From contig CANLMQ010000003.1 in the NCBI GenBank assembly GCA_947492175.1, positions 62,001 to 126,000 of the forward strand: 64,000 nucleotides of DNA. The letters run 5' to 3'. Both the position numbers and the translations under genes were made by a program. The notes beneath the pieces are model-generated. The model was not told the DNA's origin and made no database searches. It saw only the letters and a program-made list of their open reading frames with translations. This DNA is from an uncultured Draconibacterium sp. Lineage in GTDB: Bacteria; Bacteroidota; Bacteroidia; Bacteroidales; Prolixibacteraceae. Every line of letters begins with the position of its first letter. The first letter of the stretch is position 1. This document shows, piece after piece, positions 25,123 through 35,438 of this stretch.

Positions 25123-26652
25123 ATGAAAAATAAGATTTTAAATATTATAATTATAACATTGTTGTTATCTTCTTGTAGTGATGATTTTCTAAATGTTGCT
25201 CCAGATACATCATTAACATCAGCAACTTTTTATAAAACAGAAACTCATTTTGAACAAGCTCTTGTAGCTGCTTATCAGCCATTAAGAACTCTTATTTTTG
25301 ATGGTATTTTTATGGATGAAATGAGGTCGGATAATACTTTCTATACATATTATGCTGGAGATAGAGGACCTTATTTATATAACGAAGTTATTGCTCTTTT
25401 TTTAGAAGATGAAACAAATGGGCATGTTTCAAGCAGATATAATGCAAGTTTTGTCGGTATATCTAGGGTAAATACTATTCTTTCACGAATTGAAGATGTT
25501 GATTTTTCAAATGAGGTAAAAGAAAAAATTAAGAGTGAAGCATTATTTTTGAGGGCATATTACTACTATGATCTGGTACAGCATTATGGAGGAGTTCCTC
25601 TTCATCTGGAAGAAGTGAAAACTGCAGACGAAGCTTTTTTAGCGCGTTCATCGGTTAATGAAATTTATCAACAAATTATTATTGATTTAGAAGAAGCGAT
25701 ATTGGGGTTACCAGTTGCTAATACTTTCCCTCAGTCAGGAAGAACGACAAAAGGTGCGGCAAAAATGCTTTTAGCCTATTCTTATATGTCAAAGCCTGAG
25801 AGAGAATATTCAAAAGCAGAAACCCAGCTTAAGGATATTACAAATATGAATTATGCATTATTGGAAAATTATTCCGATGTTTTTAATCCTGCAAATGAGA
25901 ATAGCAGAGAGTCTATTTTTGAAGTTCAGTATAAGGATGGTGATGCAGGACAGCAAAGTGATTATATCTGGCGATTCATACCTAAATGTGATAATACCGA
26001 ATTTTTGATGGGAGTAAAGGGTAATAATTATGCATATACAAGCGGTGGATGGAACGTTCCAACACAGGAATTGATTGATTCCTATGAAAATGGGGATTTA
26101 CGATTGAACGTTTCAATTGCAGTTGCTGAGGGTATACAGAATGGTGATAATTTTTTTGCAGAAGCAGTTAAAATGATTGACGATTATATTCCTGTTGAAG
26201 GAAAAGCATATCATTATTTTGTCAATAAATACTATCATCCTCCTTATGAAAAAGAATTTAATACTGGAACAAATTGGCCGGTTTTTCGTTATTCCGATGC
26301 ATTGTTGTTATTAGCTGAATGCCTTGTTGAACAAAATAGAAACGAAGAAGCAACTTCTTATTTGAATCAAGTAAGGAGAAGAGCTGGATTGCTAGATAAG
26401 GAAGTTGCTACGAAAGAAAATGTTGCGATAGAGCGTCGGCATGAATTAGCGTTTGAAAATCATAGGTGGACAGATTTAGTTCGTACGGGGAAAGCGGTTG
26501 AGGTAATGAATGAGCACGGTGACTTAATGAAAAATCTTTATGGTTTTGTTCTACCAATTGCATTTAATGTTACAAACGATAAGTTAATTTATCCAATTCC
26601 TTATCGTGAATTACAAATTAACGAATTATTGGAGCAAAATCCAGGATACTAG
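25123..26652 (+). CDS. susD: SusD/RagB-type surface glycan-binding lipoprotein
   Basis: Lipoprotein partner of SusC that captures oligosaccharides at the cell surface. The lipobox is L-S-S-C (Cys18) followed by S-D-D-F-L, as is usual. The helical TPR-like core contains A-L-F-L-R-A-Y-Y-Y-Y-D-L-V-Q-H-Y-G-G-V-P, a signature of the family near residue 145-165. The C-terminus has R-Y-S-D-A-L-L-L-L-A-E, R-R-H-E-L-A-F-E-N-H-R-W and P-I-P-Y-R-E-L. It starts ten bases after susC and is AT-rich like the susC barrel. A long hairpin follows. Sugar specificity cannot be read, though the next three genes are rhamnosidases. Confidence 0.96.
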   Translation: MKNKILNIIIITLLLSSCSDDFLNVAPDTSLTSATFYKTETHFEQALVAAYQPLRTLIFDGIFMDEMRSDNTFYTYYAGDRGPYLYNEVIALFLEDETNGHVSSRYNASFVGISRVNTILSRIEDVDFSNEVKEKIKSEALFLRAYYYYDLVQHYGGVPLHLEEVKTADEAFLARSSVNEIYQQIIIDLEEAILGLPVANTFPQSGRTTKGAAKMLLAYSYMSKPEREYSKAETQLKDITNMNYALLENYSDVFNPANENSRESIFEVQYKDGDAGQQSDYIWRFIPKCDNTEFLMGVKGNNYAYTSGGWNVPTQELIDSYENGDLRLNVSIAVAEGIQNGDNFFAEAVKMIDDYIPVEGKAYHYFVNKYYHPPYEKEFNTGTNWPVFRYSDALLLLAECLVEQNRNEEATSYLNQVRRRAGLLDKEVATKENVAIERRHELAFENHRWTDLVRTGKAVEVMNEHGDLMKNLYGFVLPIAFNVTNDKLIYPIPYRELQINELLEQNPGY

Positions 26653-26678
26653 TCAAATCCATTAAATTAATTGAATAA

Positions 26679-26722
26679 ATTATGGCAGGAATAGTTGATT
26701 TAATTCACTTTCCTGCCATAAT
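26679..26722 (+). terminator. Long hairpin after susD
   Basis: A perfect 13-pair stem (ATTATGGCAGGAA with TTCCTGCCATAAT) around an 18-base AT-rich loop starts 27 bases after the susD stop. There is no T-run, so it may be an mRNA-stabilising or processing hairpin between susCD and the rhamnosidase genes rather than a full terminator. In the rest of the gap a TACTTTTG at 26865-26872 could be a -7 element but lacks a good -33 box. Confidence 0.6.
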
Positions 26723-26920
26723 ATCTTGGAAATATGATAATTCAATTTTATCGAACGTCTATTCCTAACGATACCCATATATCCATTCTACCCGCAACTA
26801 CAGGATGAATATCCGACATAAAAATATTTTATTTAAAATTAATAATACGAAAAAGCCACTGACTTACTTTTGATTGAATTGCAAATCATAGATTATTAAA
26901 AAGATTTAACCTTATTTTTT

Positions 26921-29731
26921 ATGAACCATTCTAAACTAAACAAACCAAATCTCTCGGTTGTCTTTTTTCTTGCGACAATCATCCTTTTACTACAAGGCTG
27001 CACTATCACGCAAGGTGAGCGTATCGATGATTTAACGGTTGAATACCTCAGCAAGCCTTTGGGAATCGATACAGGGCTCCCCCGTTTTTCATGGAAAATT
27101 TATTCGGAAAAGCGGGGTGTAAGGCAACTGGCCTATCGGTTAGTTGTTGACGAAAGCCTGAAGAATGTGGAAAATGAAACTGGCAAGGTCTGGGATACAG
27201 GCAAGGTGGAAAGTATCCAAACTGTAAATATTGAGTTTGCCGGGAAAGCACTTCAATGCAATACTTCCTATTACTGGCGGGTTGGGGTATGGCTGGACGA
27301 CGGGAGGACCGTCTGGAGCAAACCTGTTTCCTTTCACACTGGAATTCTCGACGAAACAGAATGGCAGGCACAATGGATAAACACAAAAGAGGAAATTATT
27401 CATCAAAGTCCCATGCTTCGGAAAGAGTTTCAGGCTGATAAAAAAATTAAGCAGGCCATTGCCTACGTCTCGGCCTGTGGTTACTACGAGCTATTCCTGA
27501 ATGGCGAAAAAGCAGGCGACCATGTGCTCGATCCCGGAATTACCGATTATCGCAAAACTATTTTGTATTCGACCTATGACGTTACCTCTTTACTGAAGGA
27601 AGGAAGCAACGTAGTCGGCGCTATGCTGGGAAACAGCGCCTGGAATATGCGAAAAGCCGAAGACAGGTGGAGCTGGGGCGGAGGCGGTTCCAGCTTTGGC
27701 AATCCACTTTTTTTCATGCAGCTAATGATAAGTTATACCGATGGCAGCCATACGGTAGTTGTTTCTGATGATACCTGGAAATCGGCTCCGGGACCGATTA
27801 CCTACAATAATATTTACGGAGGTGAAGACTACGATGCCCGTAAAGAGAGTCCGGGATGGGCGGCGGCTAATTTCGACGATTCATCGTGGCAAAAGGTGGC
27901 ACTGGCAAAAAAGCCGGTAGGGAAACTAAAGTGGCAGATGATGCCCGCCATAAAAGTAACCCAAACCATTCAACCCGTGATACAGACAAATCCCGAGCCG
28001 GGCGTTTTTCTTTTCGACCTTGGACAGAATTTGGCAGGGTGGTGGCATCTAAAGGTAAAAGGCAATCGCGGGCAGGTAATCCGGATTCGGGGGGCCGAAA
28101 CACTAAACGATTCACTTTTTGCGAAACCACTGGAAAAGGGAGATAAACTCAGTACAAAGTTCCCGTATCATGCCCAAACCTGGACTGATTATACGCTAAA
28201 AAGCGATGAAACAGAAGTGTATGAACCTCGATTTTTTTACTCTGGATTTCGTTACATTGAGGTAACAACCAGCGACAGTAAAAATCCAGAGCAGCTAGTG
28301 GTTGAAGGAAGGGTAGTGCGTTCGGCCCTGGAGCGAAACGGAACCTTTGTTTCATCCGATTCCCTGTTGAACAGGATTTACCGGGCAGGTTTGTGGTCGC
28401 AAAAAGGGAATACGCTCAGTTACCCGACTGATTGCCCCCATCGTGAAAAAGGAGCCTACAACGGCGATGGACAGGTCATAGCAGAGACATCTATACATGA
28501 TTTTAATATGGCCCCGTTTTATAAAAAATGGTTAAACGACATGCGTGACGCGCAGGAAGAAAACGGGCGAATCCCAAATACCGCGCCAATCCTCGTTGGC
28601 GGTATGGGAGGAGGCGTGGCCTGGGGAAGCGCATATGTACTTATACCCTGGTGGATGCACAATTATTACAGCGATACCCGTATCCTTAAAGAGCATTACC
28701 CCGCGATGAAAAAGTACCTGCAGTATTTGAAAGAACTGGGAGCAAAAGATGAAGATCCGTCGGAACCCTACATAATCGATAATTTCGATGGTTATTGGTA
28801 TTCGCTGGGCGAATGGTGTGCCCCGGGGCAGAGTGATTGCCCAAATCATGCGGTAGTCAATACTTTTTATTACTATTACAATAGCTTGTTGCTGTCGAAG
28901 ATTGCAGAAAAACTGGGATATTCGTCAGATTCAAAATATTACAGAGAATTGTCGGATACCATTAAACAGGAATTCAACAGAAAATTCTTTAATCCGGAAA
29001 CCTCATTATATGGCACCGAAGAAACCTATCAAACCTACCAGTTACTGGCACTGGTGGGAGACCTGGTGCCCGAAGGTTACAAAGAGAAAGTATTCAATAC
29101 TATTGTAGAAGATATCTGCAAGCGGGATAACCACCTGAATACAGGTATTATCGGAACAAAATACCTGTGGCCGGTACTTGTGCAGGGCGGCGAAAATGAG
29201 TTGGCTTTTAAGGTGGCAACACAAACCACCTTTCCAAGCTATGGGTACTGGATTAATAACGGCTCAACAACCCTTCTCGAAGAGTGGTCGGGGCGAAACT
29301 CGCATAACCATCAGATGTTTGGTTCGGTAACAGAATATTTTTATAAGTTTTTGGCTGGGATACAATCAACCATGGAAGGGAACACTTCAAAAGGATATAA
29401 AAATATTTATATTGAACCACATGTTCCGCAGGGACTAAAATTTGTAAATGCCTCGATAGAAACAGTTGCCGGAGAAATTACTTCTTCCTGGAAAAAAGAT
29501 GCCAGCTCGTTTTCACACCAGGTTGTAGTACCTGCCAATTCATTAGCCACGGTTGTTCTTCCTCTTTTTGACTTTGAGAAGATAACCGTTTTCGAGGGCG
29601 AGACAAAAGTATGGGAGGACAATCGTTTTTCAGAAAATGCACAAGGAATCCGAAACGTAGTTAAAGAAGACAACCGAATAATTATTGAAATGGAATCCGG
29701 CAATTACAATTTCAAAGTAAAAAGCAATTAA
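26921..29731 (+). CDS. GH78 alpha-L-rhamnosidase (1), lipoprotein
   Basis: Exported rhamnosidase with a lipobox (L-L-Q-G-C, Cys27). Domain order is that of GH78: Ig-like start (L-T-V-E-Y-L-S-K-P-L-G-I-D near 38-50), N-terminal beta domain with S-A-C-G-Y-Y-E-L-F-L-N-G-E-K-A-G-D (about 185), concanavalin-like part, (alpha/alpha)6 barrel and C-terminal beta sandwich. The general acid is Glu509 in D-C-P-H-R-E-K; the base is probably Glu787 in S-T-T-L-L-E-E-W. One difference is G-A-Y-N-G-D-G-Q where most members have G-W-T-G-D-A-Q. It is the first of three tandem paralogues behind susCD and has about 50 percent G+C, in contrast to susD before it. Confidence 0.93.
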   Translation: MNHSKLNKPNLSVVFFLATIILLLQGCTITQGERIDDLTVEYLSKPLGIDTGLPRFSWKIYSEKRGVRQLAYRLVVDESLKNVENETGKVWDTGKVESIQTVNIEFAGKALQCNTSYYWRVGVWLDDGRTVWSKPVSFHTGILDETEWQAQWINTKEEIIHQSPMLRKEFQADKKIKQAIAYVSACGYYELFLNGEKAGDHVLDPGITDYRKTILYSTYDVTSLLKEGSNVVGAMLGNSAWNMRKAEDRWSWGGGGSSFGNPLFFMQLMISYTDGSHTVVVSDDTWKSAPGPITYNNIYGGEDYDARKESPGWAAANFDDSSWQKVALAKKPVGKLKWQMMPAIKVTQTIQPVIQTNPEPGVFLFDLGQNLAGWWHLKVKGNRGQVIRIRGAETLNDSLFAKPLEKGDKLSTKFPYHAQTWTDYTLKSDETEVYEPRFFYSGFRYIEVTTSDSKNPEQLVVEGRVVRSALERNGTFVSSDSLLNRIYRAGLWSQKGNTLSYPTDCPHREKGAYNGDGQVIAETSIHDFNMAPFYKKWLNDMRDAQEENGRIPNTAPILVGGMGGGVAWGSAYVLIPWWMHNYYSDTRILKEHYPAMKKYLQYLKELGAKDEDPSEPYIIDNFDGYWYSLGEWCAPGQSDCPNHAVVNTFYYYYNSLLLSKIAEKLGYSSDSKYYRELSDTIKQEFNRKFFNPETSLYGTEETYQTYQLLALVGDLVPEGYKEKVFNTIVEDICKRDNHLNTGIIGTKYLWPVLVQGGENELAFKVATQTTFPSYGYWINNGSTTLLEEWSGRNSHNHQMFGSVTEYFYKFLAGIQSTMEGNTSKGYKNIYIEPHVPQGLKFVNASIETVAGEITSSWKKDASSFSHQVVVPANSLATVVLPLFDFEKITVFEGETKVWEDNRFSENAQGIRNVVKEDNRIIIEMESGNYNFKVKSN

Positions 29732-29755
29732 AACCTAATATAACTAAATGTAATC

Positions 29756-32452
29756 ATGAAAAAGATAACCCTATTTGTTGCTACTGTGTTTTTAATACTT
29801 ACCAGCTTCCCAGGTTATTCTCAAACAATTCTAAAAAAATTAAAATGCGAATACCTCGTAAATCCAGTTGGTATTGATGAATCCCATCCTCGTTTTTCCT
29901 GGCAAGTAGAATCAGAAAAACCTGGAAGCCTGCAGCAAGCTTATCAGCTGGTTGTAGGTACAGAAAAAGAAGATGTGTCTCTAGGAAAAGGGAACATCTG
30001 GGAATCGGGAACAGTTGAAAGTAAGGTTATCCCGGCAGTTTACACAGGACCAGAAATACAACCCTTTACCCACTATTATTGGAGTGTACGAATTCAGGAA
30101 GGGAACGGTCTCTGGTCTGACTGGTCTCCGATAGCCTTTTTTGAAACAGGTCTGATGGAACAGACCAACTGGCAAGGCAAATGGATAACAGATACACACG
30201 ACTATAACGTTAAACCAGCTCCTTATTTTCGAAAAGAATTCAGCACAGACAAAGAGATAAAATCAGCACGGGCTTATATTGCCGTAGCTGGATTGTACGA
30301 ATTTTCCATCAACGGCAAACGCATCGGTGATCACCGGCTCGACCCGATGTACACCCGGTTCGATCGTCGAAACCTTTATGTTACCTACGATGTAACAGAG
30401 AACTTAAAGCAAGGGAAAAATGCCATTGGTGTATTGCTCGGAAATGGTTGGTATAATCATCAGTCAACTGCTGTGTGGTATTTTGATAAAGCCCCATGGC
30501 GTGCCCGCCCTAAATTCTGTCTGGACTTACGCATTACATACAACGACGGATCGGAAGAAATAATTGCTACCGGACAGGACTGGCAGACTCATTTTAGTCC
30601 GGTGATTTTTAACAGCATTTATACAGCAGAACATTACGATGCCCGGCTGGAACAACCGGGATGGGATACTCCCGGGTTTAAGGGTGAAGAATGGAAAAAT
30701 GCGGTAAATACCGGTGTCCCGTCACAAAACATCACCGCACAGGTGTTGCATCCCATCAGAAATGTAACGGAGATTCCGTGTGTTGAAATGAAAAAAACAG
30801 ATGCTCATACCTGGCTTTTCGACTTTGGAAGGAATATGGCTGGGGTTACCCGTTTGAAAATTTCGGGCCCGAAAGGCACCACCATTCGCCTCAAACATAC
30901 CGAAAAACTGACAGCTGACGGAAGGGCTGATATGTCGAACATTGATGTTCACTACCGCCCCACCGATGATTCCGATCCGTTCCAAACCGATATTTTTATC
31001 CTCAAAGGGAAAGGGGAAGAAACTTTTATGCCCCGGTTTAATTACAAAGGATTTCAGTACGTGGAGGTAACTTCTGACCAGCCGGTGGTGTTAACACAAG
31101 AAAGTCTCACTGCTTATTTTATGCACAGTGATGTGCCTCCGGTGGGCAAAATACATTCAACAAACAATATACTGAATAAAACATGGCAGGCGGCTAATGC
31201 CTCATATTTATCCAACTTGTTTGGTTATCCAACCGATTGTCCGCAGCGCGAAAAAAACGGCTGGACCGGAGATGCACACGTAGCCATCGAAACCGGGTTG
31301 TATAATTTTGATGGAATAACCGTGTATGAAAAATGGTTGGCCGATCACCGCGATGAACAGCAGCCCAATGGAGTGCTCCCGGCTATTATACCTACCAGTG
31401 GGTGGGGGTACCAATGGGCAAATGGGCCCGATTGGACAAGTACTATAGCTATTATTCCCTGGAATATTTATCTGTTTTACGGTGATTCCCGGTTGCTGGA
31501 ACACTGTTACGATAACATCAAAAGGTATGTTGATTATATTGATGAGCAGTACCCTTCAGGAATTACCGATTGGGGGCTGGGAGACTGGGTTCCGGTAAAA
31601 TCTAAAGCACCCAAAGAATTTACTTCAACAGCCTACTATTATGCAGATGCAGTTATTCTTTCAAAAGCTGCAAAAATTGTTGGGAAACAATCTGATGAAG
31701 AAAAATATGCAACCCTGGCGCAAAAAATAAAAAATGCCCTAAACGAAAAATATCTAAATAGAGAAACTGGTATTTACGGCAGCGGACTGCAGACCGAATT
31801 GAGTGCAGCGTTGTATTGGGGGCTGGTGCCTGATAAATTAAAAAATAAAGTAGCCGAGAATTTGGCCCAACGGGTTATCTCCGATAACAAACATATAGAC
31901 GTGGGACTTTTGGGAACCAAAACTGTACTGAACGCCTTAAGTGAAAACGGATATGCAAATCTGGCTTATGAGGTGGCCTCACAGGAAACTTTTCCTTCAT
32001 GGGGCTGGTGGATTGTAAATGGCGCTACAACATTTTACGAAAACTGGCCGCTGGATGCAGCCCGTGATGTTTCTCTGAACCACATTATGTTTGGCGAGAT
32101 AAATGCGTGGTATTATAAAGCACTGGGCGGTATTTTCCCCGACGCGCAACAGCCTGGATTTAAAAACGTGGTGCTAAAACCCAACTTTGTTTCAGGGCTT
32201 GAAGAGTTCGAAGCTTCTTATGAGAGTCCTTACGGAAACATTATTTCGTCATGGAAAAAAATGCGAAAAAAAGTGCAGTACAATGTGACTGTACCGGCAA
32301 GCAGCACGGCAACATTGCATCTTCCCGGGGAAAAAATAGAAGAAGGGGACAAAGCATTGGAAAATAATCCCTTTATAAAAGTTATTCATTCACAAAACAA
32401 TCTGTTTATCCTGGAACTTAAGGCGGGAAGTTATAGTTTTACTATCAGATAA
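29756..32452 (+). CDS. GH78 alpha-L-rhamnosidase (2)
   Basis: Secreted GH78 enzyme with a cleavable signal peptide (1-22, ending Y-S-Q), so probably periplasmic or released rather than lipid-anchored. It has the most canonical active site of the three: D494 and general acid Glu499 in D-C-P-Q-R-E-K-N-G-W-T-G-D-A-H, with base Glu762 in A-T-T-F-Y-E-N-W. The N-terminal recognition domain shows A-V-A-G-L-Y-E-F-S-I-N-G-K-R-I-G-D. It is 24 bp after rhamnosidase 1 and 11 bp before rhamnosidase 3, a tight operon. Its role is release of terminal alpha-L-rhamnose from an oligosaccharide. Confidence 0.95.
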   Translation: MKKITLFVATVFLILTSFPGYSQTILKKLKCEYLVNPVGIDESHPRFSWQVESEKPGSLQQAYQLVVGTEKEDVSLGKGNIWESGTVESKVIPAVYTGPEIQPFTHYYWSVRIQEGNGLWSDWSPIAFFETGLMEQTNWQGKWITDTHDYNVKPAPYFRKEFSTDKEIKSARAYIAVAGLYEFSINGKRIGDHRLDPMYTRFDRRNLYVTYDVTENLKQGKNAIGVLLGNGWYNHQSTAVWYFDKAPWRARPKFCLDLRITYNDGSEEIIATGQDWQTHFSPVIFNSIYTAEHYDARLEQPGWDTPGFKGEEWKNAVNTGVPSQNITAQVLHPIRNVTEIPCVEMKKTDAHTWLFDFGRNMAGVTRLKISGPKGTTIRLKHTEKLTADGRADMSNIDVHYRPTDDSDPFQTDIFILKGKGEETFMPRFNYKGFQYVEVTSDQPVVLTQESLTAYFMHSDVPPVGKIHSTNNILNKTWQAANASYLSNLFGYPTDCPQREKNGWTGDAHVAIETGLYNFDGITVYEKWLADHRDEQQPNGVLPAIIPTSGWGYQWANGPDWTSTIAIIPWNIYLFYGDSRLLEHCYDNIKRYVDYIDEQYPSGITDWGLGDWVPVKSKAPKEFTSTAYYYADAVILSKAAKIVGKQSDEEKYATLAQKIKNALNEKYLNRETGIYGSGLQTELSAALYWGLVPDKLKNKVAENLAQRVISDNKHIDVGLLGTKTVLNALSENGYANLAYEVASQETFPSWGWWIVNGATTFYENWPLDAARDVSLNHIMFGEINAWYYKALGGIFPDAQQPGFKNVVLKPNFVSGLEEFEASYESPYGNIISSWKKMRKKVQYNVTVPASSTATLHLPGEKIEEGDKALENNPFIKVIHSQNNLFILELKAGSYSFTIR

Positions 32453-32463
32453 AAACAGAAAAA

Positions 32464-35262
32464 ATGAGATTAACAACCTTTAGCGGCCGGATTGCAATGC
32501 TAATATTTATTGCCTCCATGGCCTTGTCTTGTCAGCAAAAAAGCGAATCGCAAGTAGTTCAATTAACCTGCAATTTTCGGGAGAATCCGCTTGGAATCGA
32601 TACTCAGGAGCTTCTGTTGGGATGGCAAATCGAATCACCGGATAGAAATACAGGGCAGTCTGCCTATCGTATCCTTGTTGCTGAACAAACCGGAGAGCTT
32701 GAAAAAAAGAACGGAACCATTTGGGATTCAGGGAAAATTGATTCCGACCAATCTATAAATGTGAGGTACGATGGCAAAAGAATGGAGCCCGGCAAACGTT
32801 ATTTCTGGAAAGTAAAAATATGGGACAAAAACGGCCAGGAATCTTCATGGAGTGAAACATCGTGGTGGCAAACCGGATTGTTTTCAGAAAGTGACTGGGA
32901 AGGGGCCCGCTGGGTTGCATACGAGGAGCTGGATTCTTCCCTGCTTCTTGTTCCCGGCATACATGGTTCAGGGGATCACCTGGAAGAAAAAGCTGTCAGA
33001 AGGCCTGTTGTCCCGCAATTCAGGAAATCATTCCATATTGATAAAAAAATCCGTTTAGCAACGCTGTCAATTTCGGGGTTAGGACATTATGTTTCATTTC
33101 TGAATGGGAAAAAGATTGGTAATTCCTTTCTTACACCCGGTTGGACTGATTATGATAAAACGGTTTTGTACAACACTTTCGATGTAACGTCATACATTAA
33201 ACCCGGAGAAAATGTTATTGGCGCTGTTGCAGGGAACGGATTTTACAACATTAACCGCGAGCGGTACCGCAAACTGGTTATTGCTTATGGTATGCCCAAG
33301 TTACTTGCTTTTCTGAAGCTGGAATATACAGACGGTACCACTGAACATATTGTTACCGACGAAAGTTGGAAAATGGCACCTTCGCCCACTACCTTTGCAA
33401 GTATATACGGAGGAGAGGATTACGACGCAAACCATGAGTATAACGGATGGCTTAATGCCGGCTTCGATGCTTCAGCCTGGGAAACGGCATTGCAGGCCAG
33501 GGCTCCATCGGGGAAACTGATGGCAGAATATGATTATCCGTTAAAAGAGATGAACCGGTTTGAAGTAAAATCCATCTCTGAACTGCAAGATGGCTCATTC
33601 CTTTACGATTTCGGGCAAAATGCTTCAGGTATTATTGAACTATCTGTTACCGGGAGAAAAGGGCAACAGGTAACACTGTGGCCTTCTGAATTGATTCATC
33701 CAGATAGCTCTGCCAACCAAGAAGCTTCCGGCAAGCCTTACTGTTTCTCCTATACCCTGAAAGGCGACGGCATTGAAACATGGAAACCCAAATTCACTTA
33801 TTACGGATTTCGTTACGTTCAGGTAAAAGGGGGCATTCCTGAAGGTGAACAGAATAAAAACGGGTGGCCGGTAATTAAAAAAATCAGCTTTTTGCACACA
33901 CGAAACTCGGCTCCCGGGAACGGTACATTCTTATGCAGTAACAATTTGTTAAATCAGGTACATGATTTAATCGACTGGGGCATCCGTAGTAATTTTCAAA
34001 GTGTGCTTACCGACTGCCCGCACCGCGAAAAACTGGGATGGCTTGAACAAAGTTATCTTATGGGACAAGGAGTTCATTTCAGATACGATATTTATCATCT
34101 TTACAGAAAATTGGTTTTTGATATGATGGACGCCCAAACATCAGAAGGACTGGTTCCGGATATTGTACCTGAATATGTTGAATTTTTAGGAGGTTTTCGC
34201 GATTCGCCGGAATGGGGAAGCGCAGCTGTAATTCTTCCTTATTTGTTATATAAATGGTATGGAGATACCCGGATTATCGATACGGCATGGCCAATGATGA
34301 TACGCTATGTCAATTACCTGAAGAGTAAATCGGAGCAGCACATTCTGAACCACGGACTGGGCGACTGGTTCGATCTGGGACCAATGCGCCCCGGGGTTTC
34401 CCAGCTTACACCCATCTCGCTCACTGCCACAGCCAGTTATTTTTACGATGTAAAGCTGATGGCAGAAATGGCGGCCATTTATAATAAACCGGAAGAAAAG
34501 ATGCTGAAAGATTGGGCCGAAGAAATTAAACGGGCTTTTAATACTTTATTTTTTAATGCCGAAACCAATGTTTATTCAACTGGTAGCCAAACAGCGATGT
34601 CGATGCCCTATTGCATGGAAATTGTGGAAGAAGCGAACAGGGAAGCCGTTTTTGCAAACCTGACAGATTCAATTATTGAAGGAAATAAAGCCCTGACTGC
34701 TGGAGATGTAGGATTTCATTACCTTGTTGAAGCACTGACCAAAGGCGAAGCTTCTCAACTGATGTATGAAATGATTAACAGAGACGACGTGCCGGGATAT
34801 GGATTCCAATTAAAAAAGGGAGCAACAGCGCTAACCGAATCGTGGCAGGCATTGGAGAATGTTTCCAACAATCATTTAATGCTGGGGCATGTTATGGAAT
34901 GGTTTTATGCCGGTTTGGCCGGAATCGGGCAGGCACAGATTTCGGTTGCCTACAAAAACATTGAAATCAGACCACAGGTGGCAGGCGATTTAACTTTTGT
35001 GAAAGCAAGTTTTCATTCACCCTATGGAATTATCCGGTCGGAATGGGAACGAAGCGAAAATACATTTCAGATTGAAGTCGAAATTCCGCACAACACAACG
35101 GCTACTGTTGTTCTTCCCTCTTCAGATATAAATTCTGTAACAGTTAACGAAAAAACGCCATCTAAGAATATTATTTCAAAATTAGGTGTGCAAAACAAAG
35201 TTTCGCTTAGTCTGCAATCGGGTATTTATAAAATTAGTTCTGATTTAAGGATAAACCAGTAG
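32464..35262 (+). CDS. GH78 alpha-L-rhamnosidase-like (3), lipoprotein
   Basis: The third tandem paralogue, with lipobox A-L-S-C (Cys23). The GH78 fold order is kept, but there is an extra loop of about 25 residues before the N-terminal beta domain (G-I-H-G-S-G-D-H-L-E-E-K). The acid motif reads D-C-P-H-R-E-K-L-G-W-L-E-Q instead of G-W-T-G-D-A-Q; Glu522 and base Glu792 (A-L-T-E-S-W) are kept. The L-G-W-L-E-Q form marks a separate GH78 clade, so a different linkage or acceptor is likely. A GCGGCTTT/AAAGCCGC inverted repeat downstream (35387 and 35432) may close the transcript, in an otherwise empty stretch up to the 21-bp array. Confidence 0.92.
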   Translation: MRLTTFSGRIAMLIFIASMALSCQQKSESQVVQLTCNFRENPLGIDTQELLLGWQIESPDRNTGQSAYRILVAEQTGELEKKNGTIWDSGKIDSDQSINVRYDGKRMEPGKRYFWKVKIWDKNGQESSWSETSWWQTGLFSESDWEGARWVAYEELDSSLLLVPGIHGSGDHLEEKAVRRPVVPQFRKSFHIDKKIRLATLSISGLGHYVSFLNGKKIGNSFLTPGWTDYDKTVLYNTFDVTSYIKPGENVIGAVAGNGFYNINRERYRKLVIAYGMPKLLAFLKLEYTDGTTEHIVTDESWKMAPSPTTFASIYGGEDYDANHEYNGWLNAGFDASAWETALQARAPSGKLMAEYDYPLKEMNRFEVKSISELQDGSFLYDFGQNASGIIELSVTGRKGQQVTLWPSELIHPDSSANQEASGKPYCFSYTLKGDGIETWKPKFTYYGFRYVQVKGGIPEGEQNKNGWPVIKKISFLHTRNSAPGNGTFLCSNNLLNQVHDLIDWGIRSNFQSVLTDCPHREKLGWLEQSYLMGQGVHFRYDIYHLYRKLVFDMMDAQTSEGLVPDIVPEYVEFLGGFRDSPEWGSAAVILPYLLYKWYGDTRIIDTAWPMMIRYVNYLKSKSEQHILNHGLGDWFDLGPMRPGVSQLTPISLTATASYFYDVKLMAEMAAIYNKPEEKMLKDWAEEIKRAFNTLFFNAETNVYSTGSQTAMSMPYCMEIVEEANREAVFANLTDSIIEGNKALTAGDVGFHYLVEALTKGEASQLMYEMINRDDVPGYGFQLKKGATALTESWQALENVSNNHLMLGHVMEWFYAGLAGIGQAQISVAYKNIEIRPQVAGDLTFVKASFHSPYGIIRSEWERSENTFQIEVEIPHNTTATVVLPSSDINSVTVNEKTPSKNIISKLGVQNKVSLSLQSGIYKISSDLRINQ

Positions 35263-35438
35263 ATTATAATGAATTAAAAGTCAAAAACGTTATGGGAAGC
35301 GAAATTTAAATTAGATTATTTGCTTTCAGGCTCGATACCTATTGAAATAATTTGATGACAAAGTTTATTGAATACTCCCTGTTGTCGCGGCTTTCAGTTG
35401 TTTTTTGTGTATAGCAGAAAGCTTGTGACATAAAGCCG

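Noticed and set aside
26679..26722. Insertion-sequence end
   Set aside because: The inverted repeat is a local hairpin with a short loop after susD, without a transposase or target duplication.
32464..35262. Third GH78 as an inactive pseudoenzyme
   Set aside because: The flanking motif is changed, but general acid Glu522 and base Glu792 are kept and the frame is intact, so a different specificity is more likely.
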